DNA of 64,000 nt, taken from the NCBI GenBank assembly GCA_027021615.1, contig JALUTY010000096.1, forward strand, positions 33,006-97,005, given 5' to 3'. Both the position numbers and the translations under genes were made by a program. The DNA is from a bacterium (GTDB taxonomy: Bacteria > Desulfobacterota > Deferrisomatia > Deferrisomatales > Deferrisomataceae). The notes below the pieces were generated by a model. That model did not search any database. It worked only from the letters and a program-made list of their open reading frames with translations, and was not told the origin of the DNA. Within the stretch, counting starts at the first letter, position 1. Every line of letters begins with the position of its first letter. This document shows, one piece after another, positions 42,439-51,400 of the stretch.

Positions 42439-42466
42439 CTTATGCGAAAGGCCCGTTTGGTGTCAA
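42439..42466 (-). promoter_or_regulatory. Sigma-70-type promoter of the nuo operon
   Basis: Minus strand: perfect -35 TTGACA (42466-42461), 16-base spacer, -10 CATAAG (42444-42439). Predicted start near 42432, only about 20 bases before nuoA. The region upstream (42467-42706) also holds a small AT-rich dyad ATAAAA-TGC-TTTTAT near 42536 but no other recognised feature. Confidence 0.65.
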
Positions 42467-42707
42467 CCGGAACTCCAGAGGAAAACGTTTCGTGGTCCTG
42501 AAACCTCCTGCAACAGCAGAAGATTCGTGCGTTATAAAATGCTTTTATGCTGTTTGACTCTCGTTGCGGAGGGGGTCATGTGTCCTTGTGACCCTGTGAC
42601 AACAAACCGCGTTTTTGTTGTGGCGATGCGCACGAGCACCGTCCCCCCGCTCCCGGCTCCCTTGCCCCCGCCCGACCGGTTGCCTAGGATAGGCGCCCCG
42701 CGCCGAC

Positions 42708-42795
42708 CGTGCGGACGTTGGGACGTGCGGACGCGCGGACGGGACGTCCCAGCGTCCTAGCGTCCCAACATCCTAACGTCCTAACGTCCCAACGG
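42708..42795. repeat. Inverted array of 8-mers upstream of the DUF6485 gene
   Basis: Units GTTGGGAC, GTGCGGAC and GCGCGGAC (left arm) turn near 42742 into GTCCCAGC, GTCCTAGC, GTCCCAAC, ATCCTAAC, GTCCTAAC and GTCCCAAC (right arm). The two arms are complementary, giving a hairpin built from 8-base modules. It ends about 12 bases before the small gene. Confidence 0.8.
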
Positions 42796-42806
42796 AGGTC
42801 CGCCCC

Positions 42807-42998
42807 ATGGAGTGTCAGAAGGAAAAGAACGAGGCCCAGTGCACCTGCACCTACCCGGGGTGCCCCCGCCACGGGCTGTGCTGCCAGTGCATCGCCTACC
42901 ACCGGTCGAAGAACCAGATGGTCGCCTGCTACTTCAAGCCCGAGGTGGAGCGCACCTACGACCGTTCCATGCAGAACTTCGTGTCGCAGTTTCGTTGA
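42807..42998 (+). CDS. DUF6485 small Cys-rich protein
   Basis: A 63-residue protein with eight cysteines (3, 12, 14, 19, 25, 26, 28, 41) in a pattern I associate with the DUF6485 family of anaerobes: CTCTYPGC, LCCQCIAYHR and ACYF, ending ERTYDRSMQNFV. It probably binds zinc or an iron-sulfur cluster; function is unknown. CGGAGG lies upstream of the ATG. It stands between two 8-mer arrays and shares no operon with nuo or tex. Confidence 0.8.
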   Translation: MECQKEKNEAQCTCTYPGCPRHGLCCQCIAYHRSKNQMVACYFKPEVERTYDRSMQNFVSQFR

Positions 42999-43009
42999 AC
43001 GGCTCTACC

Positions 43010-43143
43010 GCGCGGACGTTGGGACGTGCGAACGGAAGACCGTGCGGACGTTGGGACGCGTGGACGTGCGAACGGGTCGTCCCGACGTCCTAACGTCCTA
43101 GCGTCCTACCGTCCCAACGTCCCAGCGTCCCGACATCCCAACA
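43010..43143. repeat. Inverted array of 8-mers between DUF6485 gene and tex
   Basis: The right arm (43079-43142) is eight consecutive 8-mers of the form GTCCYRRC/ATCCCAAC without a gap. The left arm (43010-43075) has GTTGGGAC, GTGCGGAC and related units with small spacers. The pair forms a long modular hairpin. It ends 11 bases before the tex TTG, so it lies in the tex leader or its promoter. Confidence 0.85.
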
Positions 43144-43153
43144 GGAGTCCCCC

Positions 43154-45406
43154 TTGATTCAGGAGTCGTTGCTGCGGCAGGTGGCCGCGGACCAGGGCCT
43201 GCGGCCCGGGCAGGTCCGGGCCGTGGTGGAGCTGCTGTCCGGCGGGGCCACGATCCCGTTCGTGGCCCGGTATCGCAAGGAGGCCACGGGCAGCCTCGAC
43301 GAGGTGGCCATCGCAGCCGTGTGGGATCGGTACGGCTACCTGGCCGAGCTCGAGGAGCGCAAGGCCGCGGTGATCGAGAGCATCGAGGCTCAGGGCAGGC
43401 TCACCGACGAGCTGGCCGCTCGCATCCGGGCCGTAGCCACCAAGCAGGAGGTGGAGGACCTCTACCTGCCGTTCAAGCCCCGCCGCCGGACCAAGGCCGA
43501 CGTGGCCCGGGAGCGGGGCCTCGAGCCCCTGGCCCTGCGGGCCCTGGCCCAGGAGGATCTTCGGGGCGACGTACGCGAGATCGCTTCGGCCTTCGTGGAC
43601 CCCGAGCGGGAGGTGACCACCCCCGACGAGGCCCTGGCTCAGACCGCCTACATCGTGGCCGAGACCGTGGCCCATGATCCCGAGGCCCGGGCCCGGGTCC
43701 GACGGCTCACCTGGGAGAAGGGGTTTCTCCGGAGCGAGGTCCTGCCCGAGCGCAAGGCGGACCGCACCAAGTTCGAGGCCTACTACGAGTTTCGGGAAGC
43801 GATTCCCAAGGTGCCGTCCCACCGGGTGCTCGCCGTGCGGCGGGGCGAGGACGAGGGGGTACTGCGGGTCTGGGTCGAGGCCCCGGAGACGGAGATCCTG
43901 GCGGAGCTGGAGCGGCGGTTCGTCAAGACCCCGGGGTCGATCTGGACCGGGTTCGTGCGCGAGGCCGTGGCCGACGCCTACCGCCGGCTCCTGGCTCCCT
44001 CGATCGAGGTGGACGTGCGGGTCGAGCTCAAGACGCGGGCGGACGAGGCCGCCACAGAGGTGTTCGCCGAGAACCTGCGCCACCTGCTGCTCGAGAGCCC
44101 GGCCGGCCGGCGCCGGGTCGTGGCGATCGACCCGGGGTTTCGCACCGGCTGCAAGGTCGTGGCCATGGACGAGGTCGGCGACCTGCTGGAGTGGAAGCCG
44201 ATTCATCCCCATCCGCCCCAGAGTCGGGTGGACGAGGCCCGGCAAGCGCTGTCCGGCCTGATCTCCCGACACCGGCCCGAGTTCGTGGTGGTGGGCAACG
44301 GCACCGCGGGCCGGGAGACCGAGGCGTTCGTGCGGACGCTCCTGGCCGGGCACCCCGAGTGGGGCTGCCGGGTGCTCATGGTGTCCGAGGCCGGCGCGAG
44401 CGTGTACTCGGCCTCGGCCGTGGCCCGCGAGGAGCTCCCGGACCTCGACGTGTCGGTTCGGGGGGCGGTGAGCATCGGCCGCCGGTTCCAGGACCCTTTG
44501 GCCGAGCTCGTGAAGATCGACCCCAAGTCCATCGGGGTGGGCCAGTACCAGCACGACGTCAACCAGACCCGCCTCAAGAAGGCCCTGGACCGGGTGGTGG
44601 AGTGGTGCGTGAACTGGGTGGGGGTGGACGTGAACACGGCGAGCCCGTCGCTGCTCAGGTACGTGGCCGGGGTGGGCGAGGGGCTGGCCCGCAACATCGT
44701 GGCCCACCGCCGGGAGCGGGGGCCGTTCCGGCGGCGGCAAGACCTGCTGGAGGTGCCTCGGCTGGGCCCAAAGGCGTTCGAACAGGCGGCTGGGTTCCTG
44801 CGGATCCCCGGGGGGGAGAACCCCTTGGACGCCTCGGCCGTCCACCCCGAGCGTTACGGGCTGGTGGAGCGGATGGCCCGGGACCTCGGCGTCCCGGTGG
44901 CGGAGCTCATCGGGAACGACCGGCTGGTCGACCAGATCCGGCCCGAAGTTTACGTGGGGGGGGACGTGGGCCTGCCCACGGTGTGCGACATCCTCGACGA
45001 GCTCCGAAAGCCCGGCCGGGACCCCCGGGAGGCGTTCGATCCGGTGCGGTTCGACGAGCGGGTCCAGACCCTGGACGACCTGCGCGAGGGCATGGAGCTA
45101 CCCGGTGTGGTGACCAACGTGACCCGGTTCGGCGCGTTCGTGGACGTGGGGGTCCACCAGGACGGTCTGGTCCACGTGTCGGAGCTGGCCGACCGGTACG
45201 TGGAGAACCCGGCCGAGGTGGTTCGGGTGGGCCAGAAGGTCCGGGTGCGAGTGCTCGGGGTGGACCGGGAACGGGGTCGGATCTCGCTGTCCATGCGTTC
45301 GGACCGGCCGCGGCCTCGGCCTCGCAAGGGAAGGCGTGATCCGAAGCCGGACGACTGGAAGGCCAGGCTCGCCCGGCGGTACCGCGTGAGCCCGGGCCGC
45401 GCTTGA
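43154..45406 (+). CDS. Tex-family S1 RNA-binding transcription accessory protein
   Basis: A 750-residue Tex protein, a nucleic-acid-binding factor related to eukaryotic Spt6. The N-terminal helical region begins with GATIPFVARYRKEATGSLDE, the YqgF/RNase H-like domain has VVAIDPGFRTGCKVVAMDEV, then helix-hairpin-helix motifs (VNTASPSLLRYVAGVGEGLA) and a C-terminal S1 domain (GVVTNVTRFGAFVDVGVHQD). The start is TTG at 43154, preceded by ACAGGAG; no ATG fits the conserved N-terminus better. Length is typical. Confidence 0.94.
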   Translation: MIQESLLRQVAADQGLRPGQVRAVVELLSGGATIPFVARYRKEATGSLDEVAIAAVWDRYGYLAELEERKAAVIESIEAQGRLTDELAARIRAVATKQEVEDLYLPFKPRRRTKADVARERGLEPLALRALAQEDLRGDVREIASAFVDPEREVTTPDEALAQTAYIVAETVAHDPEARARVRRLTWEKGFLRSEVLPERKADRTKFEAYYEFREAIPKVPSHRVLAVRRGEDEGVLRVWVEAPETEILAELERRFVKTPGSIWTGFVREAVADAYRRLLAPSIEVDVRVELKTRADEAATEVFAENLRHLLLESPAGRRRVVAIDPGFRTGCKVVAMDEVGDLLEWKPIHPHPPQSRVDEARQALSGLISRHRPEFVVVGNGTAGRETEAFVRTLLAGHPEWGCRVLMVSEAGASVYSASAVAREELPDLDVSVRGAVSIGRRFQDPLAELVKIDPKSIGVGQYQHDVNQTRLKKALDRVVEWCVNWVGVDVNTASPSLLRYVAGVGEGLARNIVAHRRERGPFRRRQDLLEVPRLGPKAFEQAAGFLRIPGGENPLDASAVHPERYGLVERMARDLGVPVAELIGNDRLVDQIRPEVYVGGDVGLPTVCDILDELRKPGRDPREAFDPVRFDERVQTLDDLREGMELPGVVTNVTRFGAFVDVGVHQDGLVHVSELADRYVENPAEVVRVGQKVRVRVLGVDRERGRISLSMRSDRPRPRPRKGRRDPKPDDWKARLARRYRVSPGRA

Positions 45407-45461
45407 CAACCGCATCCGGCCCGGTCATGGTTCAACTTCGGTGACGGGTGCACCTCCGTGA

Positions 45462-45560
45462 ATCGTTGAACTGCCGTTCGTCGCCGGTCGTCCGTCGTTC
45501 GTTGTTGAACTTCAACGACCTACGACCGACGGCCCGCGACCTGCGACCTACGACGAACGG
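45462..45560. repeat. 7-mer inverted array between tex and ferritin
   Basis: GTCGTTS-like 7-mers (45462-45508) face their complements (45510-45560, ACGACCT/GCGACCT/ACGACGA). The turn is GTTGAAC-TTCAAC near 45505. The 195-base tex-ferritin spacer also holds a TTGACA near 45413 with only a weak -10, and an AT-richer leader with GGAGGAG before the ferritin ATG. Confidence 0.75.
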
Positions 45561-45601
45561 TCTTTTCCCTTAGCTTTTCCCCAGCATAAGGAGGAGATTC
45601 T

Positions 45602-46114
45602 ATGCTGAGCCAAAAGGTGCAGGACGCGCTCAACGAGCAGATGAAGAACGAGTTCTTCTCCGGGTACCTCTACCTGGCCATGGCGGCCTACTGCGAGGCC
45701 GAGGACCTGCCCGGATTCGGCGGCTTCTTTCGTGTTCAGGCCATGGAGGAACTCACCCACGCCGACAAGATCTACCGCTACCTCTGCGAGGCGGGCGGCC
45801 GGGCCCGGATGGCGGCGATCCCTGAGCCCAAAAACGACTACACCTCCCTCACCGAGGTGTTCCAGTACGGCCTGGAGCACGAGCGCAAGGTCACCGGCAT
45901 GTTCAACCGGCTCACCGACCTGGCGATCGCCGAGAGCGACCACGCCACCCGGGTCTTCCTCCAGTGGTTCGTGACCGAGCAGGTGGAGGAGGAGGCCAAT
46001 TTCTCGACCTGGCTGGCCAAGGTTCGCCGGGTCGAGGGCGACGGCCGGGGGCTCCTGATGCTCGACCAAGAGGCCGGTCAGCGGGTGTTTACACCCCCGA
46101 CAGCCAGAGAGTAG
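45602..46114 (+). CDS. Ferritin (FtnA type)
   Basis: A 170-residue iron-storage ferritin. The ferroxidase residues match the bacterial FtnA numbering exactly: E17, E50, H53, E94, Q127 and E130. The four-helix bundle core and C-terminal helix are intact, so it should assemble into a 24-mer that oxidises and stores iron. GGAGGAG precedes the ATG by about 6 bases. No Fur box was seen. The gene lies between tex and a sensor kinase with its own leader. Confidence 0.93.
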   Translation: MLSQKVQDALNEQMKNEFFSGYLYLAMAAYCEAEDLPGFGGFFRVQAMEELTHADKIYRYLCEAGGRARMAAIPEPKNDYTSLTEVFQYGLEHERKVTGMFNRLTDLAIAESDHATRVFLQWFVTEQVEEEANFSTWLAKVRRVEGDGRGLLMLDQEAGQRVFTPPTARE

Positions 46115-46170
46115 CTCCGGTGCGGGCTCGGGTGCGGACGAACCGACCCGGCCCCGAGGTCTGCCTACCC

Positions 46171-48063
46171 GTGTCGGCTTCCCTCTCCCAGCAGCTCGGG
46201 TTTCACGCCTCCCTCCTCGACGCGGTGGAGGAGGCCCTGTTCGTTCACGATCCGGCCCACGGCCGAATCGTGTTCGTGAACCGGGCCGCGTGCGACCTGT
46301 ACGGTTGGCCGGCCGAGAAACTGCTCGGGATGGAGGTGGGGGAGCTGAGTGAAGGCGAGCCTCCTTACTCCCAGAAGGAGGCGGCCGAGTGGCTCCGTCG
46401 AGCCGGCGAGGAGGGGCCCCAGCGCTTCGAGTGGCGGGCGCAGGCCCGGGACGGCCGGTTGTTCTGGGTGGAGGTGTGTCTGCGGCGGGCCCGGGTGGCA
46501 GGCCACGACCTGGTGGTGGCCAGCGTGCGCGACATCGACGAGGCGAAGCGCGCGCAGGAGGCCCTGGGAGAGGCGAGGGCCCACATGACTGCCGCCTTCG
46601 AGCTGGCCCCGGTGGGAATGATCCTGGCCACGCCCGATGGGGTGTTTGTTCAGGTGAACCCCTCCCTGTGCCGCATGCTGGGTCGGACGGCGGAGGAGCT
46701 GGTGGGCCGCCGGTACGCCGAGTTCACCCATCCCGAGGACCGGAGGCCCAGCGAGGAGTACTTAAGGCGGCTTGTGGCCGGAAAGGTGGACTCGTACAGT
46801 CTGCGCAAACGCTACCTTCGGCCCGACGGATCGGATGTGTGGGTGGAGACCCATGCGGCGCTGGTGCGAGACGCCGACGGCCGGCCCCTCCACGTATTGT
46901 GCCAGCTGGTGGACCTGACGCTCCAGAGGGCGGCCGAGGTGGAGCGGGAGCGGCTCCAGAACCGGCTGCGCCACGCCCAGGTTCTGGAGGCCGTGGGGCG
47001 GCTCGCCGCGGGTGTGGCCCACGACTTCAACAACATCCTGGGCAGCATTCTGGGGTGTGCTTACGTGGGGCGACTGGAGGTGCCGGAGGGGTCGGTGCCC
47101 CACTCGGAGTTCGAGCGGATCAGCAGCCTCTGCCGCCGGGGGGGGGAGATAACCCGCCGGCTCCTGGCTGTGGCCCGCCGCAAGGGGGGGAGGGTGGAGC
47201 CGGTGGGGGTGCGGGAGTGCCTGGAGGAGATCCGGGTGCTGCTCGAGCACTCCCTTCCCAAAACGGTGACCCTGGTGATGGATGTGGAGCCAGGGTTGCC
47301 ACCGGCCCGGGCCGACCGGCCGCTCCTCACCACCGCGCTCTTGAACCTATGCCTGAACGCCCGCGACGCCATGCCGGCCGGCGGCACCCTGACCTTGACG
47401 GCCCGCAGGAGCGATCAAGGGGACGAGCCTGGCATCGAGATCCGAGTGGTCGACACGGGCTCGGGAATCCCCGTGGAGATCCGAGACCGGATCTTCGAGC
47501 CGTTCCTCTCCACCAAAGAGGCCGGTGACGGGGCGGGCCTGGGGCTCGCCGAGGCCCATGCAGGGGTGACCGGTTGGGGGGGCTCTTTAGAGCTCGTGGC
47601 CTCCGGACCCGGGGGCAGCGTGTTCCGGCTGTGGCTTCCGGCCGCCGACTCCGGCGAGAGGCGGGGAAGAACCCGCCGGCGGGACGGTACGGTGTCTCAC
47701 CCTCTCACCGACCGGGTCGTCGTGGTGGTGGAGGATGAGGAGGGGGTGGCCGACCTCATGGCCCTGGGGCTGGAGGCAGCAGGGTACCGGGTCGAGCGGG
47801 CGCGCACCGGCATCCAGGCCCTGGACCGCCTGCAGCAAGACGAGCCGGTGGGGTTGCTGGTGCTGGACCTCGTGCTGCCGGAGCTGGACGGCACCCAGGT
47901 GTACCGGCTTGTCCGGGGGGTGGCGCCGGAGCTGCCGGTGGTTTTGGTCACGGGCCGCGAGGACCTGGCCGCAAACCTGGCCCGGCCGGGGCACCCCGTG
48001 CTGGCCAAGCCGTTCGGCCAGCGAGAGTTCCTGGCGGCCGTGGCGAGGGCGCTGGGCGGTTAA
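46171..48063 (+). CDS. Hybrid sensor histidine kinase (PAS-PAS-HisKA-HATPase-receiver)
   Basis: A cytoplasmic, soluble-looking two-component protein. Two PAS domains (about 10-120 and 130-255), a HisKA domain with phospho-acceptor H284 in AGVAHDFNN, a HATPase domain with N-box LNLCLNARDAMPAGG and G-box GAGLGLAEAHAG, and a receiver domain from about 510 with D566 in LVLDLVLPELDG. The HDFNN box is typical of kinases with PAS input. No membrane segment is present, so the signal is probably internal. The start is uncertain: GTG at 46171 is used, and GTG at 46120 is possible. No partner regulator is adjacent; the peptidase gene starts 5 bases after it. Confidence 0.88.
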   Translation: MSASLSQQLGFHASLLDAVEEALFVHDPAHGRIVFVNRAACDLYGWPAEKLLGMEVGELSEGEPPYSQKEAAEWLRRAGEEGPQRFEWRAQARDGRLFWVEVCLRRARVAGHDLVVASVRDIDEAKRAQEALGEARAHMTAAFELAPVGMILATPDGVFVQVNPSLCRMLGRTAEELVGRRYAEFTHPEDRRPSEEYLRRLVAGKVDSYSLRKRYLRPDGSDVWVETHAALVRDADGRPLHVLCQLVDLTLQRAAEVERERLQNRLRHAQVLEAVGRLAAGVAHDFNNILGSILGCAYVGRLEVPEGSVPHSEFERISSLCRRGGEITRRLLAVARRKGGRVEPVGVRECLEEIRVLLEHSLPKTVTLVMDVEPGLPPARADRPLLTTALLNLCLNARDAMPAGGTLTLTARRSDQGDEPGIEIRVVDTGSGIPVEIRDRIFEPFLSTKEAGDGAGLGLAEAHAGVTGWGGSLELVASGPGGSVFRLWLPAADSGERRGRTRRRDGTVSHPLTDRVVVVVEDEEGVADLMALGLEAAGYRVERARTGIQALDRLQQDEPVGLLVLDLVLPELDGTQVYRLVRGVAPELPVVLVTGREDLAANLARPGHPVLAKPFGQREFLAAVARALGG

Positions 48064-48067
48064 GCCC

Positions 48068-51000
48068 ATGCGAAGGCTCTTGTTTTTCCTGTTGACGGTC
48101 GGTGTTGCCGCGGCCTCGTGGGCCGGCGGGCCGGTGCACCATGACCTGCGGGTGCGTCTCGACCCCCGTGCCGGGACCCTGGGGGCTGAGGACCGCGTGA
48201 CCCTGCCCGCACCGGTCCCCGAGGTGCGGTTTTGGCTGCACCGCGACCTCCAGGTTGACACGACCGCGGCCGAGCTCTTGGGCGACGAGGAGGGGGTGCG
48301 GGTCTGGTACCGCCTGCGGTTCGACGGGCCCACCCGCACCTTCCGGCTCCGGTACCGGGGGGCGATCCGCCATTCCCTTTCCGGGCTCGAGGGGTACGCC
48401 CGGGGGTTCCGGACCACGCCCGGGCTCGTCTCGGACGGGGGGGTGTACCTGGCGGGGGAGAGCGGGTGGTATCCGGACACCGGAGACGGGCAGGTCACGT
48501 TCCGGTTGCGGGTGGACCTGCCCCCCGGCTGGATGGCGGTGAGTCAGGGGGGAGGCAGCGCCGGTGGCGAGGGGCCGGCCCGGTGGGTTTGCGAGACGCC
48601 CCAGGACGAGATCTTCCTGGTGGCGGGCCCCTGGACCGCCTACCGCCGGCCCGCGGGCCCGGTGGAGATGCAGGTGTACCTGCGCCAGCCCGATCCCGCC
48701 CTGGCCCGCAAGTACCTGGAGGCCGGCCGCTCCTACCTGACCATGTACGCGGCGCTGCTTGGGCCGTACCCTTATCCCAAGTTCGCCCTGGTGGAGAACT
48801 TTTGGGAGACCGGGTGGGGCATGCCCTCTTTCACCCTGCTGGGCCCCCGGATCATCCGGTTTCCCTTCATCCTACACTCCTCCTTTCCCCACGAGATCCT
48901 CCACGACTGGTGGGGGAACGGTGTGTTCGTGGACTATGCGCGGGGGAACTGGTGTGAGGGGCTCACCGCGTACCTGGCCGACCACCTGATCCAAGAGGGG
49001 CGGGGGCGGGGGGCGGAGTACCGGCAGGCCACCTTGCAGAAGTACGCGGACTACGCGGCCCGGGGCCGGGACCTCGCCCTGCGGGAGTTCACCGCCCGGC
49101 ACAGCGCCACCACCGAGGCCGTGGGGTATGGCAAGGGGCTCATGGTGTTCCACATGCTCCGCCGCAGGCTCGGGGACGAGGCGTTCGTGGCGGCGCTGCG
49201 CACCTTCTACCGGCGAAACCGGTTCCGCAGAGCCTCTTGGGAGGACGTGCGCGCGGCCTTCGAACAGGCCGCTGGGGAGGACCTGGCCGGGTTTTTCCGG
49301 GCCTGGGTGGATCGGGTCGGGGCCCCGGACCTGGAGCTGAGGGAGGCGCGGGCCATGCGGCGGGGCCGGCGGTGGAAGCTGCGGGTGTCCGTGTTCCAGC
49401 GCCAACCCGGCCCCGCCTTCCCCCTGCGGGTTCCGGTGGCCGTGACCCTGCAGGGGGTGCCCCGGGCCCGCTGGATCGAGCTCGACACGGACGGGCGGTG
49501 GGCCCGTTGGGAGGGATGGTTCGACCGGCGTCCCCTGCGGGTGGACGTGGACCCTGCCTACGACTGCTTCCGCAGGCTGGATCCGAGGGAGATCCCGCCT
49601 GCCCTGAGCGGGGCGTTCGGCGCCGAGCGGGTCACGGTGCTCCTGCCCTCGGCAGCGGACGCCCGCCTCCGCCGAACCTACGAGGAGGCGGCCCGAACCT
49701 GGTCCGCCGGTCAAGAGGGGGCCTGGCAGATCCTGCCGGACACCGAGCCGTTCCCCGAGGAGGGGGCGGTCTGGATCCTGGGGTGGGAGAACCGCCACCG
49801 GCCGCGGTTCGCCGAGGCGGCCGCGACCCAGGGGGTGGTGTTCTCCAACGGGGGGGTGGCCTGGGACGGGAGCGGGGCCCACCGTTCCGGGGACTCGGTG
49901 GTGCTGGTGAGCCGCCGGCCCGGCAGCCCGGCCGAGGTTTTGGTGTTCGCGGCGGCTCCTCCGGAGGCCGTGCCCGGGCTCGCCCAGAAGCTACCCCACT
50001 ATCACAAGTACAGCTACCTGGTGTTCGAAGGGGAGGAGCCCACCAACACGGCCAAGGGCCGGTGGCCGGTGGCCGACTCCCCCCTGACGGCCCAGCTGGC
50101 CAACGTGCCGGCGGCCCGGGCGATGCTGCCCCGCCGAGAGCCCCTGGCCCGGCCGGCACCGGTGTTCTCGGCCGATCGTTTGCGGGAGACCGTGGAGTTC
50201 CTGGCCGCGCCCGAGCGGGAGGGGCGGGGGTTCGGCACGCCGGGGCTGGCGGAGGCGGCGGAGTGGATCGCCCGGCACATGGCCGAGGCCGGGCTCGAGC
50301 CGGGGGGTGACCACGGCACGTGGTTCCAGGAGTTCCGGGCCCGCGGGGGAGAGCCCGAGGCCGAGGTCCGGCTGCGGAACGTGGTGGGCCTGGTGCGGGG
50401 CACCGATCCGGAGCTCTCGGCCACGGCGGTGGTGGTGGGGGCCCACTACGACCACCTGGGCCGGGGGTGGCCCGATGCCCACGCCGGGGACCAGGACCGT
50501 GTGCACCCCGGTGCCGACGACAACGCCAGCGGGGTGGCGGTGCTCCTGGAGCTGGCCCGGGTCGTGGCCGCGGCCCGCCCGGCCCGGAGCGTGGTGTTCG
50601 TGGCGTTCGCGGCCGAGGAGGCCGGCCGTCTGGGATCAGAGCACTTCGTGGCCGCGGGCCGGCCGTTCCCGGTGAGCCGGGTCGTGGCCATGGTGAACCT
50701 GGACACGGTGGGTCGGCTGGGTGGGGGCAGGCTCCTGGTGCTGGGCACGGGCACGGCCCGGGAGTGGGTCCACATCGCCAACGGCGCGGGGTACGTGACC
50801 GGGGTGAGGGTGGAGCCGGTGGCCCGGGACGAGGGTGGGAGCGACCAGGTGAGCTTCGTGGAGGCAGGGGTCCCTGCCGTGCAGCTCACCACCGGACCCC
50901 ACCCAGACTACCACCGCCCCACCGACACGCCGGACAAGATCGACATTGATGGGCTGGTGCGGGTGGCCGAGGTGGCCCGGGAGTTCGTGGCCTACCTGGC

Positions 51001-51334
51001 CGACCGGCGAGAACCCCTCACCCGGGGGACATCGTCCGGCGCCGAACGGTCCCCGGAGCGGTCAGGAGGGCGGCGGGTGACGCTGGGCGTGGTGCCCGAC
51101 TTCGCGTTTCCGGGCCCCGGAGTGCGGCTGTCCGGGGTCACGCCCGGCTCTCCGGCCGAGGCCGCCGGCCTGCGGGCGGGGGACGTGGTGGATCGGGTGG
51201 GGGGTGCCGAGGTCCGGAGCCTCGCGGACCTGGGCCGGGTGCTCAAGGCCCACCGGCCGGGGGACCGGGTCGAAGTGGTGTTCCGCAGGGGGGGAGAAAC
51301 GAAGCGTGTGGAGGTTCGTTTGTTGGAGAGGTAG
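48068..51334 (+). CDS. Exported M1-M28-PDZ fusion peptidase
   Basis: A 1,088-residue exported protein fusing two zinc peptidases. After a signal peptide (MRRLLFFLLTVGVAAASWAGG) comes an M1 (gluzincin) domain with HEILH at 275-279 and the third zinc ligand E297. An unrecognised middle region (about 580-690) follows. Next is an M28 aminopeptidase domain with H793 (GAHYDHLG), D817 (GADDNASG), the catalytic Glu pair in FAAEEAGRLGSE, and the final ligands in NLDTVGR and HPDYHRPTD. The last 100 residues form a PDZ domain. Both active sites look intact, so sequential peptide degradation at the cell envelope is inferred. It begins 5 bases after the kinase gene. Confidence 0.88.
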   Translation: MRRLLFFLLTVGVAAASWAGGPVHHDLRVRLDPRAGTLGAEDRVTLPAPVPEVRFWLHRDLQVDTTAAELLGDEEGVRVWYRLRFDGPTRTFRLRYRGAIRHSLSGLEGYARGFRTTPGLVSDGGVYLAGESGWYPDTGDGQVTFRLRVDLPPGWMAVSQGGGSAGGEGPARWVCETPQDEIFLVAGPWTAYRRPAGPVEMQVYLRQPDPALARKYLEAGRSYLTMYAALLGPYPYPKFALVENFWETGWGMPSFTLLGPRIIRFPFILHSSFPHEILHDWWGNGVFVDYARGNWCEGLTAYLADHLIQEGRGRGAEYRQATLQKYADYAARGRDLALREFTARHSATTEAVGYGKGLMVFHMLRRRLGDEAFVAALRTFYRRNRFRRASWEDVRAAFEQAAGEDLAGFFRAWVDRVGAPDLELREARAMRRGRRWKLRVSVFQRQPGPAFPLRVPVAVTLQGVPRARWIELDTDGRWARWEGWFDRRPLRVDVDPAYDCFRRLDPREIPPALSGAFGAERVTVLLPSAADARLRRTYEEAARTWSAGQEGAWQILPDTEPFPEEGAVWILGWENRHRPRFAEAAATQGVVFSNGGVAWDGSGAHRSGDSVVLVSRRPGSPAEVLVFAAAPPEAVPGLAQKLPHYHKYSYLVFEGEEPTNTAKGRWPVADSPLTAQLANVPAARAMLPRREPLARPAPVFSADRLRETVEFLAAPEREGRGFGTPGLAEAAEWIARHMAEAGLEPGGDHGTWFQEFRARGGEPEAEVRLRNVVGLVRGTDPELSATAVVVGAHYDHLGRGWPDAHAGDQDRVHPGADDNASGVAVLLELARVVAAARPARSVVFVAFAAEEAGRLGSEHFVAAGRPFPVSRVVAMVNLDTVGRLGGGRLLVLGTGTAREWVHIANGAGYVTGVRVEPVARDEGGSDQVSFVEAGVPAVQLTTGPHPDYHRPTDTPDKIDIDGLVRVAEVAREFVAYLADRREPLTRGTSSGAERSPERSGGRRVTLGVVPDFAFPGPGVRLSGVTPGSPAEAAGLRAGDVVDRVGGAEVRSLADLGRVLKAHRPGDRVEVVFRRGGETKRVEVRLLER

Positions 51335-51345
51335 GACGCGGGGGC

Positions 51346-51369
51346 GTCCCAACGTCCTACCGTCCGCAC
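51346..51369. repeat. Short 8-mer run after the peptidase gene
   Basis: Three tandem 8-mers, GTCCCAAC, GTCCTACC and GTCCGCAC, of the same family as the arrays near 42.7 and 43.1 kb, located between the peptidase stop and a terminator. Confidence 0.6.
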
Positions 51370-51370
51370 G

Positions 51371-51393
51371 AAAAAGCCGGCCCGAGGGCCGGC
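51371..51393 (-). terminator. Intrinsic terminator of the 66-residue membrane protein gene
   Basis: Perfect 8-bp stem GCCGGCCC / GGGCCGGC with a 2-base loop; on the minus strand it is followed by five U residues. It lies just after the small minus-strand gene and also faces the end of the peptidase gene. Confidence 0.8.
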
Positions 51394-51400
51394 GGTTTGC

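Noticed and set aside
42708..43143. CRISPR array
   Set aside because: The repeats are contiguous 8-mers without constant-length unique spacers, and no cas genes are present.
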